Origin: Sarocladium kiliense
Taxonomy: Eukaryota; Ascomycota; Sordariomycetes; Hypocreales; Sarocladiaceae
Assembly: GCA_030734395.1 (NCBI GenBank)
Contig: JAUZTG010000029.1
Coordinates: 4,712,001 to 4,776,000, forward strand
DNA: 64,000 nucleotides
Direction of reading: 5' to 3'
Below, piece after piece: positions 19,829-32,162 of this stretch. A model generated the notes under the pieces. The model was not told where the DNA came from. It ran no database searches and saw nothing but the letters and a program-made list of their open reading frames with translations. Numbering within the stretch: the first letter of the stretch is position 1; every line of letters begins with the position of its first letter. The translations under genes were made by a program, and so were the position numbers.

Positions 19829-21052
19829 TGGCAGGTTAACATGAGTGGTTGAGCTTCTATAGATTTCGTGCAGAGCTATAGACCCATCAAACGATTAGGG
19901 TGACCCCTTTGCTCTAATGCTACAGGGTTCGAATGCGTTTATTTCCAGTACGAAGAGGTTACTGTAAACAGTACTCAGTATACAAAAGCAAAGCTGTCGC
20001 ACAAGCTGGTGAAAACTATGCGGATCTGACCTCCCACACTTCGCATCGAGCTCGGGAAGATACCTTCCTAGGTCTGAACCAAGTCACATGAGCATCAGGG
20101 TCAATGCGTTGTACTTCTAGCGGTCTAGCTCATAATCCTGGTGAATTTGATCTACCATTCCCGTCCTTTGGTTCCCGGAATGTTGATCCATGATCGCCGT
20201 GCGAGTCATTCTGGAAGCGATTTGATCCGGGCCAATGGCCTTGTTTTTCTCAAGAACAAAGTTCAAAGCTTCAGCGAGACTATGACCGAGGGCTTTTTTC
20301 ACAGCTCCAAATAGTGTGCATTGGCTAAGACTCGCCATATCGAATTGGCGAGATTAGCTGCTGAGCATGCGTCGTCTCAACTTGATATCCGTTTCAATAG
20401 CGACGAAGAGGCCGAATATCGGAAGTAGCCCGGCTCAGAGGCCAGAATTCAGAAAGCCCTTGGCGGTGCCAACCTATGCCGGAACGCTTAGCGCTGCTTG
20501 AATCTGGGGTTATGAAGCTGAACAACGATGATCCCTCGGAGATCCACGATCAAGAAGAAAAGCGCCGCTACGAAGAGAAGTACGTGGGCCGTCAACGAAA
20601 GCCAAAGTCGGCAGAGGTCACAAGCGGCAGTATGGCATCACCAGGAGGGATTCTCCAAGGTTGCGCAACTACATGCAGGTGCTTTCCATCTATTGAGTAG
20701 ATACAACGCCATCGCCCGGTACGACAACACGGTAACAGGATACACGAGACCGTAAAGCTCGATCGGGAACCCAATAACAGTACGGCGGTTTCCTTCGTCA
20801 TGCCGCCAAGTTGCATCACTTAACCCTACGATAAAGCTTGGACGGAGGGCCAGAACGACGGCGGCGATTGAATATCTCGAGAATGCCCACAAGACAGAGG
20901 GAGCCTAAGGCTGCATTGATGTATTGAGGTTCAAGGGATCTCAACCTCCCACTGCGGTCTATAGCTCATGTAACATCAAATGCTTCGCTGTCTAAGTCTT
21001 GTTCGACACTTGGTAGATGAAGAGAAAAACACATCCAGGCCATATACCGCTC
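19829..21052. other. Intergenic region
   Basis: About 1.2 kb with no supported gene. Charged frames at 20340-20700 (for example EIHDQEEKRRYEEKY) run in several phases and are closed by stops in each. They could be relics of an old coding sequence, but nothing is recognisable. Confidence 0.4.
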
Positions 21053-23004
21053 CTAAGGTAGCTCAGCCGGCTGTCTGCGACCTGTGGCATCCAACTCATG
21101 TGGCCTGAGCGGCGAACCCGTCTCTGGTGTGAGAGAGAATTGTGTGGAAGGCGCTCCATCTGCCTCCGCCGGCTTGACAGCTTCATAATAACCATGCTGG
21201 GCGATTGGAGGAGCGCCGTTGGACTGGCCGTGTTGTTGACGTCGACGACGTCGACGACGCATGAGGTACCATACGAACAATCCAATGAGTGCCAGACCAA
21301 CAACACCGCCAACAGTGCCCCCAACAATGGCGGGTGTATTCGAAGAGCTGGACCCCGAACCTGAGCCCGAACCCGAGGAAGGCGTCGGAGATGGACTCGG
21401 TCCACTATCGCTGTTGTGGCCGAATGCCTTCTCGACTTCGTCGTTCTCCCATATCGTTTTATCGTATCCGCTAGTGAGCAATTAGCTTTGACCGCCGTGC
21501 GCGATGTGCTCGTTGACACTCCCTGGCACTAATCGAAGCTGCTTCACTTACTGCTTCTCATACCAATCTCGCACAGCCTCTGGCGGTTGGTATTCTCTGG
21601 AATTAGCTTCAAAGCCACTCTTCCATGATATCGAGTTGAGGTCCAGAATCCCGAATCCTCGGTCTAAAGTGTCGGTCGACCGCCACCAATCCCTCCGCGC
21701 ACCACCACCAACCACGAGCATCTGGCTGCCAACTCGCACGCACTTGTGCGCATATCGTCCTTGCGCGTTATCCAGAGATTCTTTGAACCATCTAAATGCA
21801 GGTATGGAAAGAATCCAAACATCGTCGAGCACGTTTCCTTCACTGAATGTGCCTCCCCAACCGCCGTATAGGAAGCTGTAACATGTATGAGACTGATTAG
21901 CTTCCCTGCCACCCTCGAAGAATCGCGCTTTGCAACATCAGCAGATGACCTTAGATTACTCACATTTCGTAAGTGCCGTTCGGTCCTGGAACACCAACGG
22001 CACATGTATCAACACGCGATGGTGGACGTGTCCCCACGGTCTCCTGCTGGAACCACTTCTTCTGATCAGGGTCCCAGTAATGTACGTATACAAAGTCCAC
22101 CGCTTCTCCCTCGTCCAAAGATGGTGTACCGCCAAACAGCAGCAACTTGGGCGATCGATCTGGCATCTCGACGCAGAGTGCCTCACCACGGAGCCAGCCG
22201 CCATCCTCAGTCACTGCTGTGGTTGATTGGTTGTGCCAATCCTTCTTATCAAAGTCGTACGTGATGAGCCCAGGCACGACTACACCATTCTCTCCGAAAG
22301 CTGATTTGTCGGTCCGAATATTGCCTCGGCCACCCATTGCATAGCCTGTCCCTCCGCATGATGCATACCCTCCTCTTGTCGTTCGCTTGATCTCGCTGGG
22401 GACATCATCGGTTTCCCAATTGCCGCCGCCTCGCTCGTCTGGTAACAGCCTCCAAAGCTTGCGTTCTCGTGCGCCAGTATCGTCTTCCGAAACATCACTG
22501 CCACCCCAGAGAAGCAAGTGTTCTTCATCGTAATTAGCCCAGAATCCATGGCCCCAAATAGGCCGAGGGCCGGCATCTGGCGCGAACGAATTGATTTCCA
22601 CATCTGCTGGATCCCAATCATCGGACAAGGGAATCGAAAGTGTCGCATTGATCGCTCGGACTAGGGACTTTGGTCAGTACGGATAGAGGGTTTCCTTGTT
22701 GGGAGCAACATGTAGATTGCTCGCACCTTGAAGCTCGCCGTCAATCTCAGCGGCAACATGGCCGCCTACAATGTACAGGTAGTCGTTCAAGACAGCCACT
22801 AAGTCGTTGTTGTCAGATGAAAAAGCTAGGGTATCTTCAATCGGAATGTTATTATAACGCACCAGCCGTGTCGACTCGCCGAATGAAGCTCTCGACATCA
22901 GGATCTTCCTTCGGTTGCGTCTGCCGCATCGCCAACGAGTGATCCGCCGCATAGACCTGAGAACATTGCAGTGCTATGGCCCATACCGCCTTGGGGATCT
23001 GCAT
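21053..23004 (-). CDS. Membrane-anchored kelch-repeat protein
   Basis: Five minus-strand exons are inferred: 22863-23004, 22727-22798, 21964-22660, 21552-21875 and 21053-21470 (introns 64, 66, 88 and 81 bp). They join without a frame break to 550 residues. A signal peptide starts the protein (MQIPKAVWAIALQCSQVYAA). The ectodomain has kelch-like blades with diglycines: DYLYIVGGH, HLLLWGGSD, KLLLFGGT, FLYGGWGG and MLVVGGGA. A Ser/Gly/Pro stalk (PSPSPTPSSGSGSGSG) precedes one membrane helix (AIVGGTVGGVVGLALIGLFV) and a run of seven Arg, so the tail is cytosolic. This architecture is common in Sordariomycetes and is suspected to serve in cell-wall or cell-end functions; no role is proven. Confidence 0.85.
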
Positions 23005-23658
23005 CGTGGGATGTGGGCGCAAAGCGTCGAGCAACCAGGACGCTGAATCTGACGTTCGGTAAGACACAGCTCATTCGTATGAAAAGGCAAGATGAACGAA
23101 GTTGCAGCGGCCAACGCATGGAAGAGAACAGGCACGAGTCGGCCATACGGTGCGTAACCGCCGATAGAAAGGACCCCTTGGGAGGCTCTCAAACAGCCAC
23201 CAGGGCTGGTGGTCTTGGCATGTCATTCAGATGCGAGTTGCTCCTTGTAGGGATGGACTATGAGCCAACTGCGCCGCAATCACAAGTAAGGTCCAGGGGC
23301 GGAAACGCATGCCTAGGCGAGGCTAATCTCCTGATGGTCTGTTCTTTGGTTGGTCAGTAGTCATGCGAGGACTTGGCTAGGAGTTTGTGCGAGGATCTCC
23401 ATCATCAAGGCAGGGTAGACATGCAGCTCTGCGGCGGTGCATGTTACACCAACACTCAAGGCAACAGGCTCGTTGGCTATGTTCATTAGGCGAAAAGGCG
23501 TTCCAAATGTCTGAAACGATCTATAGCTAAAGGCTGGCCCTTGAAGTGCCTGTTGGGGTTTGCATTGAAGTTCTTACTCCAGTAGCCTTGGTCTGTAGTG
23601 GCGTCTCGCGAGACCTTCATGAACAGTCCCATAGCTCGCTGACAATGAAGTCTGAACT
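23005..23658. other. Intergenic region
   Basis: About 650 bp between two minus-strand genes. It should hold the kelch gene promoter and the 3' end of the CoA ligase gene. No gene is seen. Confidence 0.5.
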
Positions 23659-25495
23659 TCATAGATGAGGCTTTGCGGTGACACAGTCACGCTGAGTCAT
23701 TTCCCTCAGCACATTTCTCAATATCTTTCCAGCCTAAGCAGTCGACGTCAGTCAGCCTGTCTCACCATTCACCATGAAGCTCTGTTCGTGTCACAAAACT
23801 TACTGGATTCTTCGGTATAGACTCTACGAAAACGACGCCTCCTGTGAGGTGCTTGTGTCGTGCTGTCCGTTGCGCAACCCAGGCCTCGATATCCTCCGCT
23901 GTCGCATTGCTCTCAGGTGCCCGAACAACAAACGCTCTTGGGCATTCTCTTTCTTCCGATACAACCCCAATGACTGCCGCGTCCACGATATCTGGCTTCT
24001 CCAAAAGCAGCGCCTCAAGCTCTGCTGGCGCAACCTGGAAGCCTTTGACTTTGATGAGTTCCTTCGCGCGATCGACCATGTAGAACAGTGCGCCAGGGCC
24101 ATATTTGTCTACCATGACAATGTCTCCAGTCCGAAACCACCGTGTTCCGCTTTTGTCTGTCGATACAGCTAGAGCTGTGGCTTCCGGGTTGCGCCAATAT
24201 CCACGCATTAGAGTCGGGGAAGCTACCCAAAGTTCGCCGGGGGTGTTTGCTTCGATAATCTCCCTGCCCGTTGCTACGTCCACCAGCCTTGCACGATTGC
24301 CGGGTATCAGTTCTCCCACGGCTGTGTTGATCTGTCGCCGAGGATCCCAGACTAATCCTGTGCTCGTAAGCTCGGACATACCCCAGCCTTGCCGAACCAT
24401 GGCGCCGGGTCTTAGCATGTCTAGGACAGCCTTCTGTGTTTGCCCTGCCAATGGTGCCGCGCCAGATCCAAGGGACAAGATACTGCTCAGATCTGCTTTC
24501 CTGGCAAGAGGGTGCTTCGCAACCAAATTGAGTATCGGAGGCACTGCCATGACGGACGTGATGCGATACTTTGCGATGTGACCCAAGAACTTTGGGAAAT
24601 CGAAGCTGGGCATAACGTAGACAGGTGTGCACGCGCGAGGCAGGTTGCAAATGTAGAACAGTTGACAGTAGGCATGATACATGGGAAGAAAGCAAAGGCT
24701 CGCCTTGCTAGCAGTCTGTGCTTCAGGTCGCGGGTCAAGATCTTCAAACCTCTCGACAGCGATCGAATTGGCAACGTGATTGAAGTGCGTGACTTCGACA
24801 CCTTTAGGTAGTCCAGTCTGACCATGGGAGGTTAGCAGATACTCAACGAGTATGTGCAGAGAAGCCAGACTTACGGTACCCGAGCTGTAGTTGAGCGTAC
24901 ACACAGCTGCCTCTGTGTCATCAGGCTCCTCCCACTGGAAGTCATTAGCTTTGGACTCGGGTGCAATCAGCTGGGTCCAGGACTGAGGCAGGGGCGTTGA
25001 CTGGTCACACCAAGGCTCGTCACCAGGTGAAGAATTGTCGCGATACGGATCTGAGTCCACCAAGAAGATGCCATTCATAGTCAGACCACAAGCATGGGCT
25101 GCCTCGAATGCGGTCTTTCCATTCTCAACCGTCGCAAACAGAACGGATGCCTGGCTGTCTCGAAGTTGGAAAGCAAGCTCCCGTGCAGTAAATCCCGGGT
25201 TTGCGCCAGTAAAGACACAGCCAGCCATCCATATACCCAGGACGATAACCGGAAAGTAGATGCTATTCCCACTGTATATCAGTACCCTGTCACCGGGTCG
25301 AACGCCGTGTTCCTTGAGGCCCAGCGCGATGCGTTTCGCGAGAAGGCGCGCCTCGGCCAGAGTGACGAAGCGCGTAGGGTCATCGGCATCGATCCACGCC
25401 TTGCATTCGCGAAGGCTCCCATTAGAAGACCCAAAGATCCATCGCTGAATGGAACAACGCGGCACCTCAACCGAGAAGCGGGATTCGATGGGCAT
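23659..25495 (-). CDS. 4-coumarate:CoA ligase-like acyl-CoA synthetase (AMP-binding)
   Basis: An adenylate-forming enzyme that should activate an aromatic or fatty carboxylic acid to its CoA thioester. Three minus-strand exons, 24875-25495, 23804-24817 and 23659-23733, are separated by introns of 57 and 70 bp, all in phase 0, giving 569 residues. The first intron sits inside the ATP-binding P-loop; splicing produces YSSGTTGLPKGV. The second removes an early stop and restores the catalytic-lysine motif PKNPAGKILRNVLRE. Other core motifs are YHAYCQ, GWGMSELT, GELWVASPTLMRGYW and the hinge YMVDRAKELIKVKGFQVAPAE. The start at 25495 (MPIESRFSVEVP) matches the 4CL-like N-terminus; the long upstream extension of the frame is not protein-like. 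There is no clear peroxisomal SKL tail. Confidence 0.92.
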
Positions 25496-27000
25496 AGCGT
25501 GGAACTTGGGCGCAGAAGATCGCAAATGATGGCAGCGCCGACGTCGAGGTAAATCCATTAGGGCTGAAAGTGCTTTCAAATAGTCTCCCGATCCTCGTCG
25601 ACCAAGTGGTGGTCTGGTGAGCCTAAGGTCATTGGCCGGCGTCAGGGTGCTGCCACCTGGCTCGGACCAGACAAACTTCGGAGCGACGCCACATAACCCA
25701 GGCCGGGTCGAGCCGATTAATCTGTCGATTGGAGCGATGAAAGCTCCGCTCCTCTGGAGTCGAAGGAGAATGCCGAAGGGAGGGGTTCTATTAGTGGTTG
25801 TTGGTCGGTGTGCATGATGCAGCCACCGTCCCTGGAGGCTTGATTGCTGCAACAACGCTCCTCGTCCGGGCCTCCAGCCGTCTCGGAAGATGCCCTGCTC
25901 GCGACTCATCAGCTCGAGCTTTCTTGAGCTGTGGTGAGAGGTCCTTTGCAACAACGCAGCTTTGCAGCCTCGCGTACTGCGAGAGACTTTGATGAACTTA
26001 CGCGACGTCGCATACTGACGGTGCTCAGCGGCTCGCCAGTCTAACATCATAAGCTGTCGTGCTATCCTTGAGGAACAAAATGTCGGTGAGCATAAGCCAG
26101 AGCAAGTGTCAACACTTCGAACAGGATCATGTCAGTCTTCGGCAAGGGTCGCAATAAGCGATAATGAGCATGGCAGAACCATCAACAGTCTACGGGATCA
26201 CGAGTGCACAGTATCCGGGAACCAGCGGCCGCGATGAATCACACTCGCGTGTGACCGTGACAGTTGAACTATGCCCGGCGGTATGAGCCCTACGTCCCAC
26301 GCCATATTCCAAGGCAGAAGCCGTAGCGAGAGTGGTGTCACGCGAAACGGCGTAGACGCGAGGAGAATTGTATTGTCAGATATTGCACAGCGTCGGTTGA
26401 GAAGTTGGGTTGATACGCCTTGGAGGATATTCGCTTGAATAAATACCAATATGAATGATTATCGAATAACGCTGATACAAAGGAGACGGCAACCATTCAC
26501 AAACATTCTTGGCCTGCTCCAATCGATACAGAGCGAACGATTGCCAGACAAGCTTGCCAGGAACCAAGTTGTGGATGTCATGGATCGTGGCCATCACTGA
26601 CATGGGAGGGCTAACGTTGACGCGCCACTTGGCTGACCTCTGTGTTCAGCGAATTGTTGGAGAAGAGTAGCCCGGTCGCAAGACTAAGGGCAGATCCTGA
26701 GTGAAAATGCCATTTTCCTGGTGAAGTTGCGAAAGTGGGAGCTGTTCACACACAATCAATACGCGCTGGATCTCCGCGCCCTCAATCTCGGGAGCAACGA
26801 TGCTGAGTCATCACAGATCAAGCAGCCGAGCTTGAGCCGAGCCCGAAGTGACCAATCATGGTCCCGCATTTGTCAAGCAGCAACGAGAGACGACGTTGAC
26901 ATTTTGGTGACAGCTTCATTTGATTCCCTCACGCCCATCATCCCGACCACCGTGCGCGGCAACCCAATTGCACCTACCGCCACCCGCAACAGCCTTCGCG
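25496..27000. other. Divergent intergenic region
   Basis: About 1.5 kb between the CoA ligase (minus) and the complex I subunit (plus). No supported gene. Frames at 26198-26603 and 26721-26990 look random. The last 100 bp before 27001 are C/A-rich, as in a 5' UTR. Confidence 0.5.
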
Positions 27001-27956
27001 ATGGCTTCCAAGATCACCCCTTTCCTCTTCCGCTCCGCAGCCCGATCGGCAGCCCGTGTGGCGAGGCCGCAACTTCGCGCTTTCTCGGGTACTGCATGCC
27101 GGGCCAGCGACACTCTCCAGGTGGTGAGTCCGACCTCGCCTGCGCTCCCTCGGCCAGATTGCTCCAAACCTGGAATCTGGAGAGCGTTAATGGTAGCATT
27201 GTGAGCAAGCTAACGCCTAGGACTAGCACCGCAACTCCGATAACAACAACCCCGACATCCCCTTCAAGTTCAGCCAGCAAAACGAGACCGTCATCGCCGA
27301 GATCCTCAAGCGCTACCCTCCCCAGTACAAGAAGGCTGCTTGCATGCCCCTTCTCGATCTTGGACAGCGTCAGCATGGCTTCACCAGCATCAGCGTCATG
27401 AACGAGGTCGCTCGCCGGCTCGAGATGCCCCCTCAGCGCGTTTACGAAGTTGCCTCCTTCTACACCATGTACAACCGGACACCAGTCGGCAAGTTCTTCA
27501 TCCAAGCATGCACAACTGTAAGTCAATCGGGCATTGCGAGCTAGGACACGGAGGAACAGGAATGCTCACGCAAAATCGCAGACTCCCTGTCAATTAGGCG
27601 GGTGTGGCTCAGACGCCATCGTCAAGTCTATCATCAACCACCTCGGCATCAAGCAGGGCGAGACCACCGCCGACGGTCTCTTCACTTTCATCGAGGTCGA
27701 ATGCCTCGGTGCCTGCGTCAACGCTCCCATGGTCCAGATCAACGACGACTACTACGAGGACCTGACCCCCGAAACGACTGTCGAGCTCCTCACTGCCCTC
27801 AAGGCCAGCGCCGAGGCAACCGGCGCTGCTGCGAAGAACGTCAAGGTGCCTGGACCCGGCCCGCTGAGTGGACGGCAGACTTGCGAGAACAGCAAGGGGC
27901 AGACGAACCTGACGGAGGAGCCATGGGGTGTCGAGAAGACAAGGGCGGATCTGTAA
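27001..27956 (+). CDS. nuo-24: NADH:ubiquinone oxidoreductase 24 kDa subunit (complex I, NDUFV2/NuoE family)
   Basis: A matrix-arm subunit of mitochondrial complex I that holds the [2Fe-2S] cluster N1a next to the NADH-oxidising 51 kDa subunit. Three exons, 27001-27123, 27227-27517 and 27582-27956 (introns 103 and 64 bp, both phase 0), give 262 residues. The N-terminus is a typical mitochondrial presequence (MASKITPFLFRSAARSAARV). The cluster ligands are seen as Cys-x4-Cys across the second intron (QACTTTPCQLGGCGSD) and CLGAC further on. The conserved helix LDLGQRQHGF and the EVASFYTMYNRTPVGKF segment identify the family. The tail QTNLTEEPWGVEKTRADL is also conserved in fungal forms. Confidence 0.97.
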
Positions 27957-28194
27957 GAGGTGTGCATGATTACTTGAAGCAAGGAGTGGCCAGGCTGGGT
28001 TGGCTATCTGTACATAATCTGTTCTACTGAACCCATGACGCATTAGACAAACAGCAGTGCCTTTGATTCATATCTTCGTGACGTTCTTGCTATGCGCTAC
28101 ACCGCAAGCTGCATTTGGCGGTTTCTCAAACCACATCCATATATGGTTGTAAGATCCTACATTTGTGACAAATATACGCGAGTAACGGTATGAA

Positions 28195-29829
28195 CTACCC
28201 AAGACGAAGAATCCAGCCATCACCAAGGCGTTCATTCCGCTCATCCAGGCCACCCCACAAGACAATAGCGTTATCCTCCAAATCGGACATTGGGGCGGAG
28301 GCGAACCAGCCTCTGGGTACTGGCTCCTCATCGCTGATTTCATCATCATGCGGCATGGTTGCGACTCGAGTCCACTTACCCTCGCCAGTCTTTCGACCCG
28401 CGAGCTGCAGGATTGCATCTTTCATGCTGGCAGCTGACATGCCCAGTGGCGGCACCTGGAACATCCACACATCGTTATGAAACCTGCCCGCACCAGCGTG
28501 GCCCTCAGAGCTGGGCGAGCGCTCTCCCATGGCAAGGACAAGGTATTCGCGACCGCCTCCCAGAGTAATTGCCTCGAGTGATGCAACGCTGCGTGCCGCA
28601 GGCCACTCTTGCTGTGGCACCGCCGGGATCTCCGTGGATGATGCATCGATGTTGTTTTCGAGAATAGTCTGCCATGCACCGCGGGCTCGGATGGCCACCT
28701 CGCCTTTGGTGCCCTGATCGTTGAAAGTCTCAACCTCAAGATCGATGAAATCCAGCTGCCCACCAATCTCGTCCTGGCCGTCATAGCCCCCGAACCGGAA
28801 CAGGCGAGATTTGCTAATGCAGATGGCAGTGCCGCCGCGTGGCGACCCTGGCCCAGCAGGAAGCTGACTCCAGGTCTTGGTTCTGATGTCAAATGCCCAA
28901 AGGTCGTTGGTTCGCTCCCCGTCGGCCAGACATCCGGCATGGACGAAGAAGGTTCCGTAGCCCGACGACTCTTCGTCCACAGCGTCTTCGGCAACATGAC
29001 CAACGATAGGAGCCTGGGGAATGCCCGTCTTGGAGGTATCCCCAATGGCCCACTCCTGCCAAGTGCGAGGCTTAGGCTTACGAGGCTGAGCGAAATCTCG
29101 AGGACGGTCCGTGGCAGTTGCGCAGTGATAGCTCCTTGGAGACGGGCGATGAACAATCGCACCACCCTGGACTGCGGGCGCTGGATCGAGATATGACCAC
29201 CCCCGTGTCCTTGTGTCAAACACCCACACACGTCCAGCCTCGTCAAGAGGCTTCATGTCTGGCCCTCCGCGACCACCAAAAATGAAGATGCGGGAGCCAA
29301 TGACGGCAGAGGCATGGCCGACTCGGGGTTCCGGCACATCGCTCAGCTCTGGTCTCAGATCAAGAGCCAGTCCTTTTCCCTTGTCCTTGGGCTCAGTCTC
29401 AAGTGGGACGCTGTCCATGTTGCCATCCTCCGTTTGCTCAGCCTCAGTTTTGGGCAGTGCAACATTATCTTCCTCGGGCGCATTGGGAACAGCCTTTATC
29501 TTGAAGTAGTCTGCACTCACACCGCCATCACTAAATGGCAGACGGACAACGTGCATATCATTATCGACCGGTTCGCGAGGGTTGATTTCTCCGCCGAAGA
29601 TGTATGCGGTGTCGGAAACGATGTCGATGGTGTGGGACGATCGGGGAAGCTCGGGGACATAGATGCGCTCCCATGTGCCTTTCATGACGTTCTTCGGCAC
29701 ATTATGTTTCTGCTGAGGGTCGTCGGGGTTGGGAGAGAGGTTAGGCATCTGTGGCATTGATGGGAGGTTCTGCTGGGCGTTCTTGAGAAGGTCGGTCGTC
29801 CGACGCCGAATGAGTGTAAATTTCTCCAT
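28195..29829 (-). CDS. Cytosolic kelch/galactose-oxidase-type beta-propeller protein
   Basis: A single exon encodes 544 residues with no signal peptide or membrane segment. Kelch blades with diglycine turns run through the protein: TAYIFGGE, SRIFIFGGRGG, GTFFVHAG, SRLFRFGGYDG, EYLVLAMG and AIVLWGGLDE. The N-terminus has a basic helix and a Pro/Met-rich stretch (NLPSMPQMPNLSPNPDDPQ), and an acidic insert lies at about 118-150 (NAPEEDN, then EAEQTEDGN). It lacks the copper ligands expected of a true galactose oxidase. Orthologue-like proteins are widespread in filamentous fungi, where they are annotated only as kelch-repeat proteins. A protein-interaction role is likely by family, but the partner is unknown. 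Confidence 0.85.
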   Translation of the reverse strand: MEKFTLIRRRTTDLLKNAQQNLPSMPQMPNLSPNPDDPQQKHNVPKNVMKGTWERIYVPELPRSSHTIDIVSDTAYIFGGEINPREPVDNDMHVVRLPFSDGGVSADYFKIKAVPNAPEEDNVALPKTEAEQTEDGNMDSVPLETEPKDKGKGLALDLRPELSDVPEPRVGHASAVIGSRIFIFGGRGGPDMKPLDEAGRVWVFDTRTRGWSYLDPAPAVQGGAIVHRPSPRSYHCATATDRPRDFAQPRKPKPRTWQEWAIGDTSKTGIPQAPIVGHVAEDAVDEESSGYGTFFVHAGCLADGERTNDLWAFDIRTKTWSQLPAGPGSPRGGTAICISKSRLFRFGGYDGQDEIGGQLDFIDLEVETFNDQGTKGEVAIRARGAWQTILENNIDASSTEIPAVPQQEWPAARSVASLEAITLGGGREYLVLAMGERSPSSEGHAGAGRFHNDVWMFQVPPLGMSAASMKDAILQLAGRKTGEGKWTRVATMPHDDEISDEEPVPRGWFASAPMSDLEDNAIVLWGGLDERNERLGDGWILRLG

Positions 29830-30906
29830 GGCCGTGATGATTGTGCTGGTTCAAGAGACTCTGGGCTGTTTCGGAGTGAAGAATGCAAGCTGAAGAGCTG
29901 GGGAAATAGTATCCAAGACAGGACCCAGATTGACTTTGAGCTGGCAGATGTTGGCTGGGATGACGCAGTACTTATAGCGCTGACATCCTCGTCGAGTGAT
30001 CCTTGTGGGAGAGGCGCAGCCTGGGGGTTGCTAGGTAGGATCAAGCTGGCTTGATTGCAGAATAAAGTCTGTTGAGGGCGATCTGATTGGAAGAAGTCAC
30101 CGTACACAATTGGGAGTGGAAAGGAACCCAAGAAGATCTCGAGCTGATGATGCACCAGAGAGGGATGACGTAAGCCCTTTGCTGCGGGTTGGACATGGAG
30201 AGGGGACCCGGGTTAGAGCACGAAGCTTATCAGAACCGACACTCATTCAAGGTGGCTCGTTCCCAGGCAACGAGAGCTCATGCTGTTAACACACGCGGAA
30301 AGTATGTGGTTTGGGTCCAGGCAATGTTTTGAGTTCCCAGTATCAATTACCATCGGAAATGAAGCCATCACCAGCTCAAGCAGCCCAGCTCACCACGTTC
30401 GGTAGCCACCAACAGGTATTGTGCAGCAGATGCTTAACATGTCTCAGATAGCCAAGACAAGCAGGGTCTTACAGGGCCCCGGCGCCAAGTGTTAGTGAAG
30501 CGCTTGGTGGACTTTGCTGCAGACGTGCACCATGCCGCTACTCAAGTGCCTTGCAGTACCCTGTATACAGTTTCTCGGTTCTACTTCATGCCATAACAAA
30601 GCTGTCCTTTCGTACAAGACAACAAGGAGAAAAGAGTCAGACGCAACCACCACACCTACCAGTAGCTTCACCGTACGTGTGCCAATGGTCAGGCTCTTAA
30701 ATGCCAAGCGTTTGTTTGAACGTTTCTGCCATAACGCGGTACCAAAATCAATACAGGCCCCGCGGGAAAATGATCCATCCTCCTACACCACAGTATTGCA
30801 ACAACGCAGTCACAACGAGAGAATAGCCCGTAAAAAGTACTCCGCACATCAGTCCTGGTTGTCAATTGCCAGTGAAGAGCACTACAAAGGAATTAGGACG
30901 CCCTGT
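29830..30906. other. Intergenic region
   Basis: About 1.1 kb. It contains the promoter of the kelch gene and the 3' flank of the M20 gene. A 163-codon plus-strand frame at 30514-31005 overlaps the M20 gene and is not protein-like. I see no gene or repeat. Confidence 0.5.
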
Positions 30907-32162
30907 TCATTCTACAGTGTCGAAATCTCGTTTCGCCCCAGCAGCGACATCGTCATCTGTGAGAACCCGCCACCCAAGGAGCGCCATACCCTCGGCACAG
31001 GATAGTGCGATGTCGAATGAATCTTCCCGCCCCGCTGCCAGTGCGAAGTTTGGCTGGTGAGGAAGCGCGCCGTTTGATCCCGGAATACCGAAGGCACCAT
31101 GGAAACTTGGGACTGTATAGGATACGTTGCCCATGTCCGTAGAGAACGTGAATGGCTCCTCCATCCGAGGCACGAAATTGACACCTAGATTGGACATGAG
31201 CTTTGCGTATTCGTTGCTCAGCGTGTTGTTGATACGTAGGTCCATGTACGTAGGTGCCCTGTCAAAAGAATTAGCATACATCAACATCTTGATCCCGATT
31301 CTGCTCACTCAGTGTAGGAAAGAGTGCAGCCTGTGGCTGTCGCGGCCGCTTCAAAGCAGTTCTTAACACGGGTGAGAAGCTCCGATCCTCTTGCAACCGT
31401 CGGACTCCTGATATACCAGTTCATCTTGGTATGTGAAGGGATGACGTTGGGAGACTTGCCACCATCCTCAATTACTCCGTGGATCCTCTCATCGGGGTGA
31501 ATCTGCTGCCGGAGCATGGACACGCTCGTGTATGCCGCCACAGCTGCATCCAGCGCATTGCGGCCTTCCCATGGTGCACCTCCAGCATGGGCGGGATGAC
31601 CGTGGAACTCAACCCTGAGCTTCAGACTCGCGACGAATTTGACTCCAGCAACACCTCTTATGTGACTCGGTAGAATATGAGAGCTGGTGGGATGCATCAT
31701 GATGGCCGCAGCAGGTTGGTCGTCAAACGCACCAGCCTCCAGTAGCTTGACCTTCCCACCACCGCCTTCTTCTGCCGGGGTACCAAGTATGCGTATCCGT
31801 CCTTCAATATTGGTGTCTTTGATTGCTTGGGCTAAGCCGAGGAAGCTGGCGACGGAGGATGTCGCGATAAGGTTGTGACCGCAGGCATGTCTGATGTCGG
31901 GAAGTGCATCATACTCGGCACAGAAGATGACGAGGCGACCGCCTGTACCGTATTCGGCCTCGAATGAGGTTGGGATATCGTACGCATGCCGTTTCACCTG
32001 GAAACCCTGCTTCACCAGGCAAGCTGTGATTGCGTCGTGTGCAATTACTTCATTGTAGCCGAGCTCAGGATTGTCGTAGATTGTAGAGTTCATGGACCAA
32101 AGGGCGTCACGGCATCCCTTGATCCCCTGCGATACAGATTGAGTGGGCACGTTGTCAGCCAT
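30907..32162 (-). CDS. M20-family metallopeptidase/amidohydrolase (PM20D2-like)
   Basis: A di-zinc aminoacylase/carboxypeptidase-type hydrolase of the M20D group that probably cleaves an amide or dipeptide in the cytosol. Two minus-strand exons, 31309-32162 and 30907-31258, flank a 50-bp intron (GTGAGC donor, TGCTAATT branch, ACAG acceptor), giving 401 residues. Metal and catalytic motifs are present: FCAEYDALPDI, RHACGHNLI, GTPAEEGGGGK and HPTSSH, with the dimerisation-domain motif HGHPAHAG and the C-terminal GNVSYTVPSFHGAFGI. The start at 32162 (MADNVPTQ) suits the family better than the Met at 32201. It is the first gene of a same-strand run with a P450 and a GST. A CACGTG palindrome lies about 105 bp upstream. 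Confidence 0.9.

Noticed and set aside
19900..19940. GGGTTCGAATG resembling a tRNA T-loop
   Set aside because: No D-arm, anticodon arm or pairing acceptor stem upstream.
20340..20755. Charged frames such as EIHDQEEKRRYEEKY, suggestive of a decayed gene
   Set aside because: Stops in every phase within short distances and no family resemblance; too little to call a pseudogene.
25496..26050. N-terminal extension of the CoA-ligase frame (about 185 residues)
   Set aside because: Low-complexity, Arg/Ser-rich and not like the family, whose N-terminus matches the Met at 25495; most likely 5' UTR and promoter.
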